A DNA stretch of 26,643 nucleotides from an uncultured Christensenellaceae bacterium. Lineage in GTDB: Bacteria > Bacillota > Clostridia > Christensenellales > Christensenellaceae. How positions within the stretch are numbered: the stretch's first letter is position 1; every line of letters starts with the position of its first letter. Shown here in pieces: positions 24,770-26,643 of the stretch. The stretch spans positions 1-26,643 of the forward strand of contig CAKROK010000026.1 of the NCBI GenBank assembly GCA_934373295.1, given 5' to 3'. A program made the translations under genes and the position numbers. The notes below the pieces were generated by a model. The model saw nothing but the letters and a program-made list of their open reading frames with translations, ran no database searches and was not told where the DNA came from.

Positions 24770-25016
24770 ACGAATATACTATTTCGCGGTACCACTCTAT
24801 TTCATGTAATACATGCACTCATCTGGCACAGAAAAAGCTCTTATGCCGCTCCCCTGTAACGGTGGGAATCCGTTATTGCCTACTCAAATTTCAGCAATCA
24901 GCTCCGAAGCGACTTCACCGTGCTTTATTTACTGTCTCGCATCACCCGACAGCTTTCTGAGAAACGTACAACAGTTACTACTCTTCATCAACGCTTTTAA
25001 AAACATATAAAACTTT
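24733..25016 (-). promoter_or_regulatory. T-box leader of the ilv operon, probable valine specifier
   Basis: An uncharged-tRNA-sensing leader. On the minus strand it starts with stem I sequence GATGAAGAGTAGTAA, continues with the distal GGTGATGCGAGACAG, and carries the hallmark T-box GAAATAGAGTGGTACCGCG (about 24784-24802), whose UGG bulge pairs with the tRNA acceptor end. The specifier region reads GGTGAA-GTC-GCTTCGGAGC, so the codon is most likely GUC (24911-24913), valine. The leader ends in a strong terminator, so uncharged tRNA-Val would allow ilvB-ilvN-ilvC-ilvD transcription. The T-box call is firm; the specifier rests on manual alignment. Confidence 0.93.
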
Positions 25017-25022
25017 AAGACA

Positions 25023-25051
25023 ATGATACTACCTATTTTTTCAAATGTCAA
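25023..25051 (-). promoter_or_regulatory. SigA-type promoter of the ilv T-box operon
   Basis: TTGACA (25046-25051), 17 nt, TATCAT (25023-25028) on the minus strand; the start would be near 25016. The same box sequences and spacing occur at the GRE promoter. No strong terminator is visible between the transporter stop (25085) and this site, so some read-through is possible. Confidence 0.85.
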
Positions 25052-25084
25052 TATAAATATTTGAAAATTTTTGACAGCCTGATA

Positions 25085-26509
25085 TTAACCTCCCAAGTAG
25101 CTCAACGCCAGCGCCACAAGCACGAATACCATAAGCAAAGGAGTTAAGTATTTCACGCAGATGGTGAAGAACTTCTTGCAGTGGAACTTGTTGCCCTCAA
25201 GCTCGATCTCCTCGGACATCCAGGGCATCTTGAGCTTCCAGCCGACGAGCAGGCACATGATTATCGCGCCGATGGGCATCATGAGACCCTCGGTTATGAA
25301 GTCAAGCAGGTCTAAGAGATCCTTTGAACCGTCCGCTAAGAACTGATATAAAGGCGCCATAAAGGAGGGGTTGCCGTCCGCGCCGCCCAGCCTGTCTATG
25401 CAGACGAATACGGAAATCACGAATATTATTCCGGATACTATAGCAGTCGCCGTCTTGCGGTTGATGGTCTTTCCCTTTTCCTCTCTGCTGTCGATGACAT
25501 GCGAGCAGACGACCTCCATAAGAGATATGGAAGAAGAAATTCCCGCGAATATTACGAGCAGATAGAACAGGAAGCCGACGAAATTGCCGATATAGCCCAT
25601 GGACGTGAACGTGTCATGAAGCGTGATGTAGAGCAGTCCGGGGCCGCCGTTGGGCGTGCCGCCCTGCGCAAACACTGCGGGGAATATCGCCATGCCAGCA
25701 AGTATAGCCGCTATGGTATCCGCCATGGGAATGACCCATGCGTTCACGGAAATATTGGAATCCTTTTTTAAGTATGAGCCGTAGGTTATCATAATGCCCA
25801 TGCCCAAGGAGCATGAGAACAGCATCTGTCCCGCGGCGGATTTACATGCAGTAAAGAAGTTGAACTCCGTTCCCGCCATCTCCATGCCCTTTGAGGTGAA
25901 CATGTATACGAGACCCTGCTCAGAGCCCTTGAGCGTAAAATTGTAAATGATTATCGCAATGAGGATGAAGAACAGCGCGGGTATTCCAATCTTGTTGAAC
26001 TTCTCTATACCGTTTTGTATTCCGCCCGCAACGATAACATAGTTGATCACAAATGTGAGCAGCGTGAACAGCAGCGTCATCCACCATTCGCCCGTAAAGG
26101 AAACGAAGAACTCCGCTCCGCTCATGTTGTTGAAGCCGACCGCGCCAAATATCTGGATGAAGAAGCCCCAGAGGTAGCGAAGCGCATAGCCGATGAGTAC
26201 GGAGTAAAAGCCCGTGATTATCGTCGCGGAAAGTACGCCGAACCAGCCTACGAACTTATACTTTTTGCCGATATGCGCCAAAGCAAATACCGGGCTTTTT
26301 CCGGTTTTTCTACCAATCGTCATTTCAACTCCCATTACGATGACGCCACAGAAAACAACAAATACAAGGTAGATTACGAGGAAGGGAAAGCCTCCGTTTG
26401 CTCCCATTTTATACGGGAATCCCCAAAGGTTTCCCAATCCTACGGCGGAACCTATTGCAGCAAATATGAAACCGATATTGCCACTGAAAGTGCCTCGATT
26501 ATTGTCCAT
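25085..26509 (-). CDS. Neurotransmitter:sodium symporter family transporter
   Basis: A 474-residue multi-pass inner membrane protein of the NSS family (LeuT, MhsT, TnaT relatives), which imports amino acids or related amines with sodium. About eleven hydrophobic segments can be seen, as in other bacterial NSS proteins. TM1 contains the unwound sodium/substrate motif AIGSAVGLGNLWGFPY; a GFYSVLIGYALRY motif follows for TM3. The extracellular gate Arg of LeuT (Arg30) is Gly30 here. ATG 26509 has AAGGAG upstream and a promoter lies about 40 nt before it. It is upstream of, and separately promoted from, the ilv operon. The substrate is unknown; neighbourhood alone does not show it to be a branched-chain amino acid. 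Confidence 0.95.
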   Translation of the reverse strand: MDNNRGTFSGNIGFIFAAIGSAVGLGNLWGFPYKMGANGGFPFLVIYLVFVVFCGVIVMGVEMTIGRKTGKSPVFALAHIGKKYKFVGWFGVLSATIITGFYSVLIGYALRYLWGFFIQIFGAVGFNNMSGAEFFVSFTGEWWMTLLFTLLTFVINYVIVAGGIQNGIEKFNKIGIPALFFILIAIIIYNFTLKGSEQGLVYMFTSKGMEMAGTEFNFFTACKSAAGQMLFSCSLGMGIMITYGSYLKKDSNISVNAWVIPMADTIAAILAGMAIFPAVFAQGGTPNGGPGLLYITLHDTFTSMGYIGNFVGFLFYLLVIFAGISSSISLMEVVCSHVIDSREEKGKTINRKTATAIVSGIIFVISVFVCIDRLGGADGNPSFMAPLYQFLADGSKDLLDLLDFITEGLMMPIGAIIMCLLVGWKLKMPWMSEEIELEGNKFHCKKFFTICVKYLTPLLMVFVLVALALSYLGG

Positions 26510-26548
26510 TATTACTCTCCTTATAAATTTAAATAGTTAATAAATATT

Positions 26549-26577
26549 ATATTAGCATAATCTTCAAGTAAGGTCAA
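26549..26577 (-). promoter_or_regulatory. SigA-type promoter of the NSS transporter gene
   Basis: TTGACC (26572-26577), 17 nt, TAATAT (26549-26554) on the minus strand. The surrounding 26510-26643 is AT-rich with no gene in view. Confidence 0.6.
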
Positions 26578-26643
26578 GCAAAATGAAACGATTAACGTAT
26601 ACATTTAAACGAATTGTTCTATAATTCGACATCAATATGACTC

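Noticed and set aside
25052..25084. A terminator after the NSS transporter gene
   Set aside because: Only AT-rich weak palindromes are present, with no GC stem.
26581..26643. A possible plus-strand promoter (TATAAT-like near 26630) at the right edge
   Set aside because: No convincing -35 box, and no gene is visible before the window ends.

Overview
The window looks like a chromosomal segment of an anaerobic, probably spore-forming member of the Clostridia. The evidence is an oxygen-labile glycyl radical enzyme system, a spoVM-like peptide gene in the rpmB/yloU/yloV/recG neighbourhood known from Bacillus, an OLE RNA with its membrane partner, strong AGGAGG ribosome binding sites, a T-box leader and codon use near 50% GC. 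Almost every gene is on the minus strand; the one clear plus-strand gene is rpmB. I saw no rRNA, tRNA, CRISPR array, prophage or insertion sequence.

Layout, left to right (transcription runs right to left). Positions 1-6907 hold an accessory catabolic locus: a DeoR-type repressor and a sugar-type ABC ATPase that overlap and share a promoter, then a glycyl radical enzyme (GRE), its radical-SAM activase and a lipoprotein solute-binding protein cut by the window edge. The GRE has its own strong promoter. The GRE carries a Gly-Cys-Ala-Glu active-site loop typical of eliminase-type GREs, not pyruvate formate-lyase, and its substrate cannot be read from sequence. Positions 6959-11761 hold a variant Amidase_3 protein, recG, fakA (yloV) and yloU (Asp23 family). 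Positions 11811-12349 hold rpmB on the plus strand, converging on a 22-residue SpoVM-like peptide gene and a 48-residue membrane peptide gene. Positions 12411-17594 hold a membrane-anchored GH25 lysozyme, then recN, argR, nadK, tlyA and oapA.

Positions 17619-18250 have no protein gene; they hold an OLE RNA of about 600 nt with its own promoter and a closing helix that joins its two ends. OapA, its known membrane partner, is encoded immediately downstream. Positions 18309-25051 hold a branched-chain amino acid operon (ilvB-ilvN-ilvC-ilvD, followed by a DUF815 ATPase) behind a T-box leader whose probable specifier codon is valine GUC. A 123-bp imperfect palindrome lies between ilvC and ilvD. 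The right end carries a neurotransmitter:sodium symporter family transporter.

The most notable items are the OLE RNA/OapA pair, the unassigned GRE plus ABC importer locus, the tiny spoVM-like gene with its 48-residue neighbour, and the long palindrome inside the ilv operon.
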